DNA of 64,000 bases from Reyranella massiliensis 521. GTDB lineage: Bacteria; Pseudomonadota; Alphaproteobacteria; Reyranellales; Reyranellaceae. This document shows positions 1 through 7,570 of this stretch, piece by piece. The notes under the pieces were generated by a model that worked only from the letters and a program-made list of their open reading frames with translations, ran no database searches and was not told the DNA's origin. How positions within the stretch are numbered: the first letter of the stretch is position 1; the number at the start of each line of letters is the position of its first letter. A program made the translations under genes and the position numbers. The DNA is taken from contig CAMARK010000014.1 in NCBI GenBank assembly GCA_945860205.1, forward strand, positions 1 to 64,000, written 5' to 3'.

Positions 1-185
1 TCCCGCATGCCTCGGGCGAGATCAAGCAGCGCATGGCCGACCTCGCCGGCGCCTCGGTGCATGGCTTCATCAGCCTGCTGCTGGACGGCCAGATCGGCGG
101 CAAGGATTCGTCCCGGGCGCTGAAGGCCCGGGGATTGTCCCTGTTGTCGGCGATGGCCGAAACCGTCGTCCGCGTTGGTAGCTAG
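1..185 (+). CDS. C-terminal end of an unidentified protein (possibly TetR-type regulator)
   Basis: The reading frame is open from the left edge and stops with TAG at 183-185. About 60 residues are visible. They look helical and amphipathic, with an LLLDGQIGGKDSS turn followed by a long hydrophobic helix. This resembles the C-terminal ligand or dimer region of TetR-family regulators, but no DNA-binding domain is inside the window, so that name is a guess. The stop overlaps the stop of the convergent acetyltransferase gene in a CTAG tetranucleotide. Confidence 0.55.
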   Translation, partial: PHASGEIKQRMADLAGASVHGFISLLLDGQIGGKDSSRALKARGLSLLSAMAETVVRVGS

Positions 186-736
186 AGCGGGATCCGGAAC
201 AGCAGGCTCTCGGTCGCCCCGTAGGCGGCATCCTTGCGGAAGCGCTCCACCAGGGCGCCGCCATTGGCGGTGATGACCTTCTGCGACGGCAGATTGTCGG
301 GATCCGTGGTGAGGTCGATGTGCTCGAGGCCGAGCTTGCGCGCCTCCGACAGCATCAACGCCAACGCTTTCGTGGCGTAGCCCCGCCGTTGCTTCCACGG
401 CACCACGGCATAGCCTAGATGCCCCAACACATGTTTCGGCAGGTCGGACGTGCCGGGCTGCCAGCGGAAGTTCACCGAGCCGCAGAACCCGTCGTCCCAC
501 ATCCAGCGGCGGTAGCCCGGGAGACGTGGCACGGTGCTGCCGTCGGGCAGCACGATGGGCGGGCGCTTGCCCTCGGGATCGTCGAGCGCCGCCACGAAAT
601 CTTTCGGATCGGCCGCGATCATCGCCAGTTCCTCGCGGGCAGACTCCTCGCGGCGGAGATTGTCCGACCAGAAGCCGCGCCGGAGCGCATCGGCATAGGC
701 ATCGAGGTATTCGAGGGCAGGGACGACGAGCTTCAT
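182..736 (-). CDS. GNAT family N-acetyltransferase
   Basis: The 184-residue protein carries the acetyl-CoA pyrophosphate-binding signature of the GNAT fold (Q116-R-R-G-Y-A-T) after a beta strand ending VVPW. A later strand, LGLEHIDLTTDPDN, and the segment SQKVITANGGALV match the RimJ/RimL-like pattern in which the acceptor side ends with an asparagine-glycine turn. The substrate is not predictable. I chose the ATG at 736. A longer frame exists, but it would overlap the start of the divergent HAD gene, and the residues before 736 are unlike the family. The stop codon is shared with the gene at the left edge. Confidence 0.8.
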   Translation of the reverse strand: MKLVVPALEYLDAYADALRRGFWSDNLRREESAREELAMIAADPKDFVAALDDPEGKRPPIVLPDGSTVPRLPGYRRWMWDDGFCGSVNFRWQPGTSDLPKHVLGHLGYAVVPWKQRRGYATKALALMLSEARKLGLEHIDLTTDPDNLPSQKVITANGGALVERFRKDAAYGATESLLFRIPL

Positions 737-761
737 GGATTTTGCTGTAGCATGACGAACC

Positions 762-1379
762 ATGAGTTCCAGCCCCGTCCTCGTCCTCGACATCGATGGC
801 GTCGTCTCGCTCGCCCAGCCCGGCTCGGCGCACCCCTGGTACGCCACGCTGCAGGCGGACATGGGTATCGACTATCAGGCCCTGGAGCGCGACTTCTTCC
901 GCGGTGAATTCCTGGAAGTGTTGCGTGGCCGGCTCGATCTCTACGTCGCCCTGCAGGACTATTTCACGCCGCTTGGTCTCGCCGACCGGCTGGAAGGGTT
1001 CGTCGCCTACTGGTTCGACAAGGACTGCGTCATCGACCGCGACGTGCTGGCCCGGGCCGACGAGTGGCGACAGCGCACCGGCGGCCGCTGCTTTGCCGGC
1101 GCGAACCAGGAGCATCACCGCGTCGCCTACCTGCGCGATCATGCCGGCCTTGGGGCCCATTTCGACGAGATCATCTATTCGGCGGCGCTGGGTGTCTGCA
1201 AGCCGGAGCGGGTGTTCTTCACCAATGCCCAGGCGCGCATGGGTGTGACGGTGGCGCAGTCGATCCTGTTCGTCGACGACAAGGCGGAGAATGTCGATGC
1301 CGCCCGCGCCTGCGGCTGGCGGGCCATGCTCTATCGTGGACCCGAGAGCCTGGCCGGCGCGTTGGCGCAGTGGAGTTAG
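762..1379 (+). CDS. HAD superfamily hydrolase
   Basis: The 205-residue protein begins with the HAD motif I strand VLVLDIDG, with the nucleophile pair D10 and D12. A cap region of about 75 residues follows, then lysine K147 in GVCKPER (motif III) and V171-D-D-K-A-E-N (motif IV, magnesium-binding acidic pair). This is a subclass IA phosphatase or dehalogenase architecture of normal length. The motif II position, usually Ser or Thr in a T-N-Q context, reads G-A-N-Q at about residues 113-116, so the phosphoryl-contacting hydroxyl seems replaced by alanine. Substrate unknown. The end overlaps the convergent TVP38 gene by four bases. Confidence 0.82.
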   Translation: MSSSPVLVLDIDGVVSLAQPGSAHPWYATLQADMGIDYQALERDFFRGEFLEVLRGRLDLYVALQDYFTPLGLADRLEGFVAYWFDKDCVIDRDVLARADEWRQRTGGRCFAGANQEHHRVAYLRDHAGLGAHFDEIIYSAALGVCKPERVFFTNAQARMGVTVAQSILFVDDKAENVDAARACGWRAMLYRGPESLAGALAQWS

Positions 1380-2056
1380 GTTCGCTGCCGGCGGCGATGG
1401 CGCGACAAAAGGACCTGCGCCACGAAGGCCAGGCCGAGGTAGCTGGCGATGCACAACACCAACACGCCGACTTCGCCAAGGGTTGGATTGGTGATGAGTG
1501 CCACAAGGCGGTCGCCCATGATGCAGACGAGCAGCAGCCCCGGCGTCATGCCGACCACCGAGCCGATGGCGAAGTCGGAGAGCCGGATGCCGCTCGCGCC
1601 CAGGGCCAGGTTGACGAAGGTACCCGGGGCCACCGGCACCACCCTGAAGGCGACGACGACCAGGAGGCCACGTTCCCTGATGCCTTCGAGGACATGCTGG
1701 AACTTCGGGCCGAGCAAGCGGGCCAACGCCGCCTTTCCGATCCAGGCGCCGACGAAGTACATGAGAAACGCGCTGGAGAAGACGCCGAGCATCGAGTAGG
1801 CGAAGCCGTACCAGGGTCCGTAAACCGCGGCCGTCGCCAGCACGAGCGCATTGACCGGGAAAGCCACGACGGCGGCCACCAGGAACGCCGCCAGGACCAG
1901 AAGGGGCGCCCAGGCGTTGCCTCTGGCACTGGCCAGGAATGCCTGGATCCGGTCGGCGGTGACGATTTCGGCAAGCCCCGTGAAGTGCCAGGCGGCCGCG
2001 ATTGCCAGCATTCCGAGCAAGAGGACAGCGACGGCCAGGAGGGCTTTTATCTGCAT
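1376..2056 (-). CDS. TVP38/TMEM64 (VTT domain) family membrane protein
   Basis: The 226-residue protein is strongly hydrophobic, with a first membrane segment at residues 4-24 and several more. The conserved VTT/SNARE-associated core is visible as FPVNALVLATAAVYG, followed by AFLMYFVGAWIGKAAL and then FRVVPVAPGTFVNLALGASGI. Family members are inner-membrane proteins of the DedA-like superfamily linked to lipid scrambling or membrane homeostasis. The exact role here is unknown. The gene is divergent from the cupin gene and shares a 46-base spacer with it. Confidence 0.85.
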   Translation of the reverse strand: MQIKALLAVAVLLLGMLAIAAAWHFTGLAEIVTADRIQAFLASARGNAWAPLLVLAAFLVAAVVAFPVNALVLATAAVYGPWYGFAYSMLGVFSSAFLMYFVGAWIGKAALARLLGPKFQHVLEGIRERGLLVVVAFRVVPVAPGTFVNLALGASGIRLSDFAIGSVVGMTPGLLLVCIMGDRLVALITNPTLGEVGVLVLCIASYLGLAFVAQVLLSRHRRRQRT

Positions 2057-2102
2057 GCAGGCGCACAGTACGGCAAATTGGGAATCGTGCTAGATCGAAC
2101 GC

Positions 2103-2432
2103 ATGCTGATGTTCGACATACCTTTCGGGACGACCGACTGGGGCGACGTGGCCCCGACGGAACACCCCGGCGAGACCGGCAAGGCGTTCTGGCGGACCAG
2201 GACGTTCAACAACATCCGCGTGCGGATGGTCGAGTACACGCCGGGCTATCTCGCCGACCACTGGTGCCTGAAAGGCCACGTCCTGCTGGTGCTGGAAGGC
2301 GAACTGCACACCGAACTGGCCGACGGGCGCACCGTCGTGCTGAGGCCGGGCCAAAGCTATCAGGTGGCCGACGGCGACCTCGCCCACCGCTCGCGCACCG
2401 CGGGCGGGGCCAAACTTTTCATAGTGGACTGA
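2103..2432 (+). CDS. DHCW-motif cupin protein
   Basis: The 109-residue single-domain cupin contains the D-H-C-W tetrad (ADHWCLKG context, first cupin motif) and a second motif around VLRPGQSYQVADGDLAHRS. The histidines are suited to bind one divalent metal. No enzymatic role is established for this family. It ends one base before the start of the dehydrogenase gene, so the two are very probably co-transcribed and translationally linked. The cupin may act as an isomerase or sensor for the same metabolite, which is inference. Confidence 0.82.
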   Translation: MLMFDIPFGTTDWGDVAPTEHPGETGKAFWRTRTFNNIRVRMVEYTPGYLADHWCLKGHVLLVLEGELHTELADGRTVVLRPGQSYQVADGDLAHRSRTAGGAKLFIVD

Positions 2433-2433
2433 C

Positions 2434-3321
2434 ATGACTGACATGATTGGATTTATCGGCGTCGGCACCATGGGCGAGCCGATGTGCCGCAACCTGGCGA
2501 AGAAGAGCGGCATGACGGTGCTGGCCGCCGACCGCGATCCGGCGCCGCTGAAGCGCCTCGAGGCCGACGGCGTAAAAGCCGCCTCGCTCGACGAGATCGC
2601 CACGACCTGCCGCACGATCTTCCTGTCGCTGCCCGGCGGCAAGGAAGTGGCGCAGGTCTGCCTGGGCGAGGGCGGGCTGGTCGACAAGGCCAAGCTCGGC
2701 TGGACGGTGATCGATCTCAGCACCGCGCCGCCGCGCCTCGCGCAACGGCTCTACGAGGAGTTCGAGGGCAGGGCCTCGGCCTTTGCCGACGCGCCGGTCG
2801 CGCGCACCCGACAGGCAGCGATCGACGGCACGCTCTCCATCATGGTCGGCGCCACGCCGCTCACCTTCGAGCGTATCGAGCCACTGCTGCGTCACATGGC
2901 GAGCGAGGTCACCCACTGCGGCGCCGCCGGCGCGGGCCAGACGGTGAAGATCCTGAACAACATGGTGCTGTTCCAGACCGTGGTGGCACTGGCTGAGGCG
3001 CTCACGATCGCTCGCGCTCAGGGCGTCGACGGCAAGGTTCTGTTCGAGACGCTCGCCAAGGGCTCGGCCGATTCCTTCGCGCTGCGCAACCACGGCATGA
3101 AGGCGATGCTGCCGGGTGTCTTCCCCGAGCGCGCCTTCTCGAGCGAGTACGCGCTGAAGGACCTGAGTTACGCCATCGAGATGGGCGAGCAGCACGGCGT
3201 GCCCGGTCTCGGCGCCGACGTCGCCCGTGAAGTGATGGAGCGGGCGGTGGAACTCGGCCACGGCAAGGAATACTGGCCGGTGCTGCTCAAGGCCATCGAG
3301 GACGCCAAGGGCAAGGGCTGA
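2434..3321 (+). CDS. NAD(P)-dependent 3-hydroxyisobutyrate dehydrogenase-family oxidoreductase
   Basis: The 295-residue protein opens with the Rossmann fingerprint IGFIGVGTMGEPM (residues 4-16). It has the substrate-binding DAPVARTRQAA segment and the catalytic lysine in GAGQTVKILNNM, typical of beta-hydroxyacid dehydrogenases (GarR, MmsB, GlxR-like). Members oxidise short hydroxyacids or reduce semialdehydes. The precise substrate cannot be read from the sequence. It follows the cupin gene by one base. Its TGA stop lies in a 15-base tandem duplication. Confidence 0.87.
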   Translation: MTDMIGFIGVGTMGEPMCRNLAKKSGMTVLAADRDPAPLKRLEADGVKAASLDEIATTCRTIFLSLPGGKEVAQVCLGEGGLVDKAKLGWTVIDLSTAPPRLAQRLYEEFEGRASAFADAPVARTRQAAIDGTLSIMVGATPLTFERIEPLLRHMASEVTHCGAAGAGQTVKILNNMVLFQTVVALAEALTIARAQGVDGKVLFETLAKGSADSFALRNHGMKAMLPGVFPERAFSSEYALKDLSYAIEMGEQHGVPGLGADVAREVMERAVELGHGKEYWPVLLKAIEDAKGKG

Positions 3322-3364
3322 ACTTGCGAGGGCTGAACTTCTAGACCTTCGGCGCCTAGACCTT
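3314..3364. repeat. Two adjacent 15-bp-period tandem duplications spanning both stop codons
   Basis: AGGGCTGAACTT occurs at 3314-3325 and 3329-3340, with period 15. It includes the stop of the rightward dehydrogenase gene. CTAGACCTT follows at 3341-3349 and 3356-3364, also with period 15, and includes the stop of the leftward lipoprotein gene. Both terminal codons of a convergent pair are thus duplicated in the same spacer. Confidence 0.9.
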
Positions 3365-3682
3365 TGACGAGGCGCGCTCGTAGCCCTTGCCGCGCATGCA
3401 GTCGGCGGTGAACCAGCTCTCGGCGCGGGCCCGGTCGGCTTCCACGCTGCGGCTCGCGAGGTCTCGGGTCGTCCGCCACGAGCCCGCGAAGAAGGGCGGG
3501 CTGCTGAACGGAAAAGTGAGCAGATCCGAATAAGCCCGCAACGCTTCCTGTGTGCCGACGTGACGGCAGTGCAGGGTGTCGCTGTCCAGCGCCGCCCGCT
3601 CGACACCCGGCTTCTCCCATTGGCTCGGCATATCGCAGCCAGCGAGGAGCAGCATCGTGATGAAGGGCAGGATTCTGCGCAC
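3356..3682 (-). CDS. Small putative lipoprotein
   Basis: From the GTG at 3682 the protein has 108 residues and begins with a short lipoprotein signal: basic VRR, hydrophobic ILPFITMLLLAG, then the lipobox cysteine in LAGC. The mature part is polar, with three further cysteines and many arginines (for example SWFTADCMRGKGYERA near the end). I recognise no family. The frame extends upstream to 3802, but that part would cover the start of the divergent M81 gene and lacks a signal. An ATG at 3655 lies inside the signal peptide and is less likely. Confidence 0.6.
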   Translation of the reverse strand: MRRILPFITMLLLAGCDMPSQWEKPGVERAALDSDTLHCRHVGTQEALRAYSDLLTFPFSSPPFFAGSWRTTRDLASRSVEADRARAESWFTADCMRGKGYERASSKV

Positions 3683-3735
3683 GGCGGTGATATGGTCGCC
3701 GCCGCCGATGGGGTTGTGAAGAGGGAGACGTTCGG

Positions 3736-5256
3736 ATGGCGCGTATTGCTGTGGGTGGATTTCAGCACGAGACCAATACTTTTGCTCCGCAGCAGGCGAC
3801 ATGGGACGAGTTCGTACGCGCCGATGCCTGGCCGCCGCTGCTGCGCGGGCCGGAGATGATCGCGGGCGTGGAAGGCTTCAACATTCCGATCGCCGGTGCC
3901 GTGAAGCGCCTGGCCGAGCTCGGCCACGAGATCGTGCCACTGGCCTGGGCCGCGGCGGCGCCGGCTTCCTACGTGACCGAAGACGCCTACGAGAAGATGT
4001 GGGCGCTGTTCGACGAGGACCTGAGGAAGTTCGGGCCGTTCGACGCGGTCTATCTCGATCTGCACGGCGCCATGGTGGCGGAGAACACCGAGGACGGCGA
4101 AGGCGAGCTGCTGCGCCGCATCCGCGGCATCGTCGGCAACGACCTGCCGATCGTGGCCAGCCTCGACTATCACGCCAACCTGACGCCCGAGATGGCCAGC
4201 CTCTCGACGGCACTGGTGGGCTATCGCACCTATCCGCACATCGACATGGCGGTGACCGGCAAGCGCGCCGTCGAGCTGCTGGACAAGCTTCTGAAGGAGA
4301 AGCGCCCGATCTATCGCGCCTATCGCCAGCTCGATTTCCTGATCCCGCTGGTCTGGCAGTGCACCTTCATTGAACCGGCCAAGGCGATCTTCGATCTCGT
4401 GGGCGAACTGGAAGCCGGCGAGAAGAGCCACAACCAGGGCATCGTGAGCGTCACGCACACGCCGGGCTTCCCGCCGGCCGACATCGCCCAGTGTGGCCCG
4501 GCGCTGGTGGTCTACGGGCACGACAAGGAGGCGGTCGAGGCCGCCGCCGACAAGCTCGCGGCCACGGTGAAGGCGCAGGAGAAGGCCTTCAACGGCGAGC
4601 TGCTCGACCCCGATCAGGCGGCGTTGCGCGCCATCGAGCTTTCGAAGAAGGCGAAGAAGCCGATCGTGCTGGCCGACGTTCAGGACAATCCCGGCGCCGG
4701 CGGCACATCCGACACGATCGGCCTGCTGGCGGCATTGATGCGCCACAAGGCGAGGGGCGCCGTGATCGGCATGATTGTCGACGAGGGCGCCGCGAAGGCG
4801 GCTGTCGAAACGGGCGAGGGCAACATCATGCGCCGGGGCATCGGTGCGGTGGTGGGCTATGCCGGCGAGAAGCCGGTCGAGGCCGACTGGCGCGTCGTGA
4901 AGCTGAGCGACGGTATCTTCACCGGCACCGGGCCGTTTTACGGCGGCGCCAAATTCCAGATCGGTCCGATGGCGCTCGTCACCGATGAGGCCTCTGGCGT
5001 TTCGGCGGTGCTGGCGTGCAAGCGCGTACAGGCGGCCGACCAGGAGATGTTCCGCACCGTCGGCGTCGAGCCGTCCAAGGTGCCGATCCTGGCACTCAAA
5101 TCGACGGTCCATTTCCGTGCCGACTTCCAGCCCATCGCCGAGACCATTCTCGTGGTGCAGTCGCCCGGCGCCCACATCACCGACCCCGTGGACATGCCCT
5201 ACAAGCACCTGCGCAAGGGCATTCGGCTCCGGCCGATGGGGCCAGTGCACGCGTAG
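3736..5256 (+). CDS. M81 family metallopeptidase (MlrC-like)
   Basis: The 506-residue protein matches the MlrC/microcystinase C family. It starts with MARIAVGGFQHETNTF, where H11 is a likely zinc ligand. It continues with the YLDLHGAMVAE strand, the DYHANLTPEM motif with a second metal-binding Asp-His pair, and a C-terminal domain containing ADVQDNPGAGGTSDT. Family members are cytoplasmic zinc hydrolases. Only a few act on linearised microcystin, and most environmental members have unknown substrates. Length and motif order are typical. It is a single gene, divergent from the small lipoprotein gene. Confidence 0.88.
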   Translation: MARIAVGGFQHETNTFAPQQATWDEFVRADAWPPLLRGPEMIAGVEGFNIPIAGAVKRLAELGHEIVPLAWAAAAPASYVTEDAYEKMWALFDEDLRKFGPFDAVYLDLHGAMVAENTEDGEGELLRRIRGIVGNDLPIVASLDYHANLTPEMASLSTALVGYRTYPHIDMAVTGKRAVELLDKLLKEKRPIYRAYRQLDFLIPLVWQCTFIEPAKAIFDLVGELEAGEKSHNQGIVSVTHTPGFPPADIAQCGPALVVYGHDKEAVEAAADKLAATVKAQEKAFNGELLDPDQAALRAIELSKKAKKPIVLADVQDNPGAGGTSDTIGLLAALMRHKARGAVIGMIVDEGAAKAAVETGEGNIMRRGIGAVVGYAGEKPVEADWRVVKLSDGIFTGTGPFYGGAKFQIGPMALVTDEASGVSAVLACKRVQAADQEMFRTVGVEPSKVPILALKSTVHFRADFQPIAETILVVQSPGAHITDPVDMPYKHLRKGIRLRPMGPVHA

Positions 5257-5657
5257 AACTTCTCTTTCGGACCGCGAGTCAGTTGGACAGGGGTTCACGT
5301 CGCCGGCCCGTCACGCAGCAGCAGCCAAGCCTTTGTTTCTATTGGCCGAATCCGAAGTCCGCCGAGCGGGGCATTGGACACCGGATGACTCGTTTCACGT
5401 CGGTGTCCCGCGGCGCGCGACGTCTCATGGCTCTCCTGTCCATAGCTCTCCTGGAAGGTGAGGATTTTGCGTGCGGGCATGAGAGGTCGTCCCGTGAGTC
5501 GTCGTTTCAGCGATATGCCTATCAGAAGGATAGGATAGTGTAAATAGGCCTATTTAGAAGTCGCCGCCGCCGCGTGCTGTCATTTTGATGGCATCGCTTC
5601 CCAGCAAATACGTCACGTCCGAAACGTATCGTCCGCCCCGGGGAAGAGGGGCAATCG
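5257..5657. other. Gene-free stretch with several inverted and direct repeats
   Basis: I find no supportable gene in these 401 bases. They hold an inverted pair GGACACCG / CGGTGTCC (5376-5383 and 5401-5408), a direct repeat GCTCTCCTG at 5430-5438 and 5445-5453 (period 15), and two dyads nearer the porin gene that are listed separately. The opening TTTCGGACCGCGAG resembles one arm of the repeat at 22643-22703 and may be a remnant of it. A 61-codon leftward frame lies here but has no recognisable content. Confidence 0.6.
5518..5556. promoter_or_regulatory. Paired dyads upstream of the porin gene, candidate operator
   Basis: CCTATC and GATAGG form a dyad at 5518-5523 and 5529-5534 around a 5-base centre. 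Seven bases on is the perfect 16-base palindrome TAAATAGGCCTATTTA at 5541-5556. Both contain CCTAT/ATAGG half-sites and are AT-rich compared with the surroundings. They lie 100-140 bases before the porin start, where a repressor or activator site would be expected. The binding protein is unknown. Confidence 0.45.
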
Positions 5658-6968
5658 ATGGGGACGACGCTCGGCCGCGCATGGGCGGGATTGCTCGCCC
5701 TGCTGCTGATCGCTTTTTCCCCGCCCGCCTCGGCCGAGGAGCTGCCGACGTCCACCCTGGGAAGTGAACTCCGCCGCTTCCTCCACGACGAGGCGACGGC
5801 AACTGTTCATGTCCGCAGCTATCTCTTCGATCGCGTGAACCAGAGGCCGCCCAACTTCACGGCCCTGGCCGCCGGCGGCTGGGTAGGTCTCCAGAGTGGA
5901 TGGTTTTACGACACGTTCCAGGTTGGCGCCGTGGGCTACACCACCCAGCCCGTCTGGGGACCGCAAAATCCCTGGGACACGTCCAATGGAACATCGCTGC
6001 TGAAGCCGGGAGGGTATGGCTTCTTCACGCTCGGTCAGGCCTACGCCTCGGCGCGGTGGAAAGGGCAGACGGCCACCGGCTATCGCCAGTACATCGACGA
6101 GCTCGAGGTCAATCCGCGCGACGATCGCGAACTGCCGCAGACCTTCGAAGCCTATGCGTTGCGGGGCGGGTTCGGCCCGGTCAACTATTTCGCCGGTTAT
6201 GTCGCGGCCATGAAGCCGCGCGACTACTCGGCTTTCATCAACATGGGCGAGGCGGCCGGTGCGCCCAACTTCAATGCCGGACTAGCGCTGGGCAGCCTCA
6301 AGTACGGCAGCATGGACACGCTCCAGCTCCGTGCCTCGACCTACTACGTGCCGGACATCCTTTGGTCGAGCTACGGCGACGCCGGGGGGACGATCCCTAT
6401 CAACGAAAGCTTCAAAGTCCGGCTTGCCAGCCAGTTTGCAGCCCAGGGCAGCAACGGCCTCAATGTTCTCGCGGGACAACCCTTCGGCACCTTCTGGGGC
6501 GGCGGCCGCGCCGATGCGGTCTGGGGACCGATGACGCTGTCGGCAGTCTTCACACAGACCGGCAGTGCGGCAGCCTGGCGCTCGCCCTACGGCATCTGGA
6601 TTGGCTACACGAAGCAGCAGGTCCTGGATTTCGACCGGGCAGGGGAAAGAGCCTACCAGGTCGGTGCCGCCTACGACTTCAAGGGCGCCGGCCTTCCCGG
6701 CATCGTCTTTCTCGCATCGGCCACTTATGGCGCGAACGCCGTCAACGCGACCACTGGCCAGGCCCTGCCCGAAAGCTGGGAGTACGATCTCGACCTGCAG
6801 TTCCGCGCAGATCCCTTGCCGGTGCCCGATTGGCTGAAGCCGCTTCAACTGCGGGGGCGTGTCGCCTTCGTCAATCAGTACCTCAACAACACGCTCAGCA
6901 ATTCGCTGACCGAATACCGCGTCGTCCTCAATTACGAGGTGAGTTGGAAGGGACCACGTCGTCGTTAG
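5658..6968 (+). CDS. OprD-family outer membrane porin
   Basis: The 436-residue protein has a Sec signal peptide (residues 1-27, cleavage near ASA-EE). The mature part consists of alternating amphipathic strands rich in aromatic residues. It contains FLHDEATATVHVRSYLFDR at the start of the barrel, an AYASARWKG turn, and the C-terminal NQYLNNTLSNSLTEYR segment ending in the final strand. This matches the OprD superfamily of 18-strand porins that pass small carboxylates, amino acids or peptides. An AGAGG Shine-Dalgarno sequence precedes the ATG. It stands alone with its own probable control region. Confidence 0.83.
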   Translation: MGTTLGRAWAGLLALLLIAFSPPASAEELPTSTLGSELRRFLHDEATATVHVRSYLFDRVNQRPPNFTALAAGGWVGLQSGWFYDTFQVGAVGYTTQPVWGPQNPWDTSNGTSLLKPGGYGFFTLGQAYASARWKGQTATGYRQYIDELEVNPRDDRELPQTFEAYALRGGFGPVNYFAGYVAAMKPRDYSAFINMGEAAGAPNFNAGLALGSLKYGSMDTLQLRASTYYVPDILWSSYGDAGGTIPINESFKVRLASQFAAQGSNGLNVLAGQPFGTFWGGGRADAVWGPMTLSAVFTQTGSAAAWRSPYGIWIGYTKQQVLDFDRAGERAYQVGAAYDFKGAGLPGIVFLASATYGANAVNATTGQALPESWEYDLDLQFRADPLPVPDWLKPLQLRGRVAFVNQYLNNTLSNSLTEYRVVLNYEVSWKGPRRR

Positions 6969-6982
6969 CGCAGGCGACGTGG
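6954..6982 (+). terminator. Hairpin at the end of the porin gene
   Basis: CCACGTCG (6954-6961) and CGACGTGG (6975-6982) form an 8-bp stem with a 13-base loop that includes the porin stop codon. There is no following T-tract, so it is at best a weak or Rho-assisted terminator. Confidence 0.3.
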
Positions 6983-6985
6983 CGG

Positions 6986-7457
6986 CTACTCCGTATCGCG
7001 GTGAACATCGTGAACGACGATGCCCTCGCCCTCCGGCGGCATCTCGTCCTGGATGTCGCGCGGCAGGGCACCGCGCGCGCTGAACAGGTCGACCTGGAAG
7101 ACCATCGTGTTGATGTGGTCGTCCTGATCGAGCAGATGCTGGAGCGGCGTGTTGGAGACGATGCCGCCGTTCCAGAAGTGATCCGTTCCGATTTCACCAT
7201 CGGCAGGGCCGGCGACAGGGTGCCGCTCGCCATCACGTGCTCGGGCTCGATCATGTCGGTCGCATTGTCGAAATATATATGAAGTTGTCGTTCAGCACGT
7301 TGACGGCGCCGACGGCCAGCCTGGTCTCCTTCTCGTTGATCAGTGAGAAATTGGCCAGTTCCAGCAGGGTCTCGCGTAATGCCGCATTGTCGTAGTAGCT
7401 GGTTGCCGTGGTCGCGCCCGGCTGTCCAGAACGCCGGCCGGAGCGCGCGGCATGCAT
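6986..7457 (-). pseudogene. Decayed patatin-like phospholipase (DUF3734 type), two frameshifts and missing N-terminus
   Basis: Three frames read leftward reconstruct one protein. The first gives YYDNAALRETLLELANFSLIN and then RLAVGAVNVLNDNFIY. After a frame change inside an ATATATAT run (near 7271-7280) comes NATDMIEPEHVMASGTLSPALP. After a second change near 7191-7195 comes GTDHFWNGGIVSNTPLQHLLD and then MVFQVDLFSARGALPRDIQ. This is the C-terminal half of bacterial patatin-like phospholipases carrying DUF3734, including the catalytic aspartate region DGGIVSNTP, here read as NGG. The serine-containing N-terminal half is absent, and the frame stops early at 6986. The gene cannot make a functional enzyme. 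Confidence 0.8.
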
Positions 7458-7482
7458 TTACGGCAAATTGGGTCGTTTCATT

Positions 7483-7508
7483 GGAACGGAACGGGGACTC
7501 CGGGCGTT
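7483..7508 (+). promoter_or_regulatory. Candidate EcfG (general stress sigma) promoter
   Basis: GGAAC at 7483-7487 and CGTT at 7505-7508 are separated by exactly 17 bases. This is the consensus spacing of alphaproteobacterial EcfG promoters. It lies 62 bases before the start of a small hydrophobic protein gene with a good ribosome binding site. The same pattern occurs elsewhere in the window in less convincing places, so this remains a candidate. Confidence 0.5.
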
Positions 7509-7570
7509 AGCTTGAAGTTGGAGTGTCACAGTCAGAGCAATCGCGCTGTCGGGCACTCTCAGGAGCTAAC

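Noticed and set aside
2419-5298. A 959-codon leftward open frame across the dehydrogenase, lipoprotein and M81 genes
   Set aside because: It is antisense to clearly recognisable proteins, its translation has no family features, and long antisense frames are common in GC-rich coding DNA. The same applies to long leftward frames within valS and rightward frames within parE.
5295-5480. 61-codon leftward frame in the gene-free stretch
   Set aside because: No Shine-Dalgarno sequence, no recognisable protein features, and it covers unrelated repeats.
2069-7472. Shared 14-mer TACGGCAAATTGGG at 2069-2082 and 7459-7472, each just before a leftward gene start
   Set aside because: By rough estimate several exact 14-base matches are expected by chance in a window this size, and one of the two genes is a pseudogene. 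No dyad or promoter pattern supports it.
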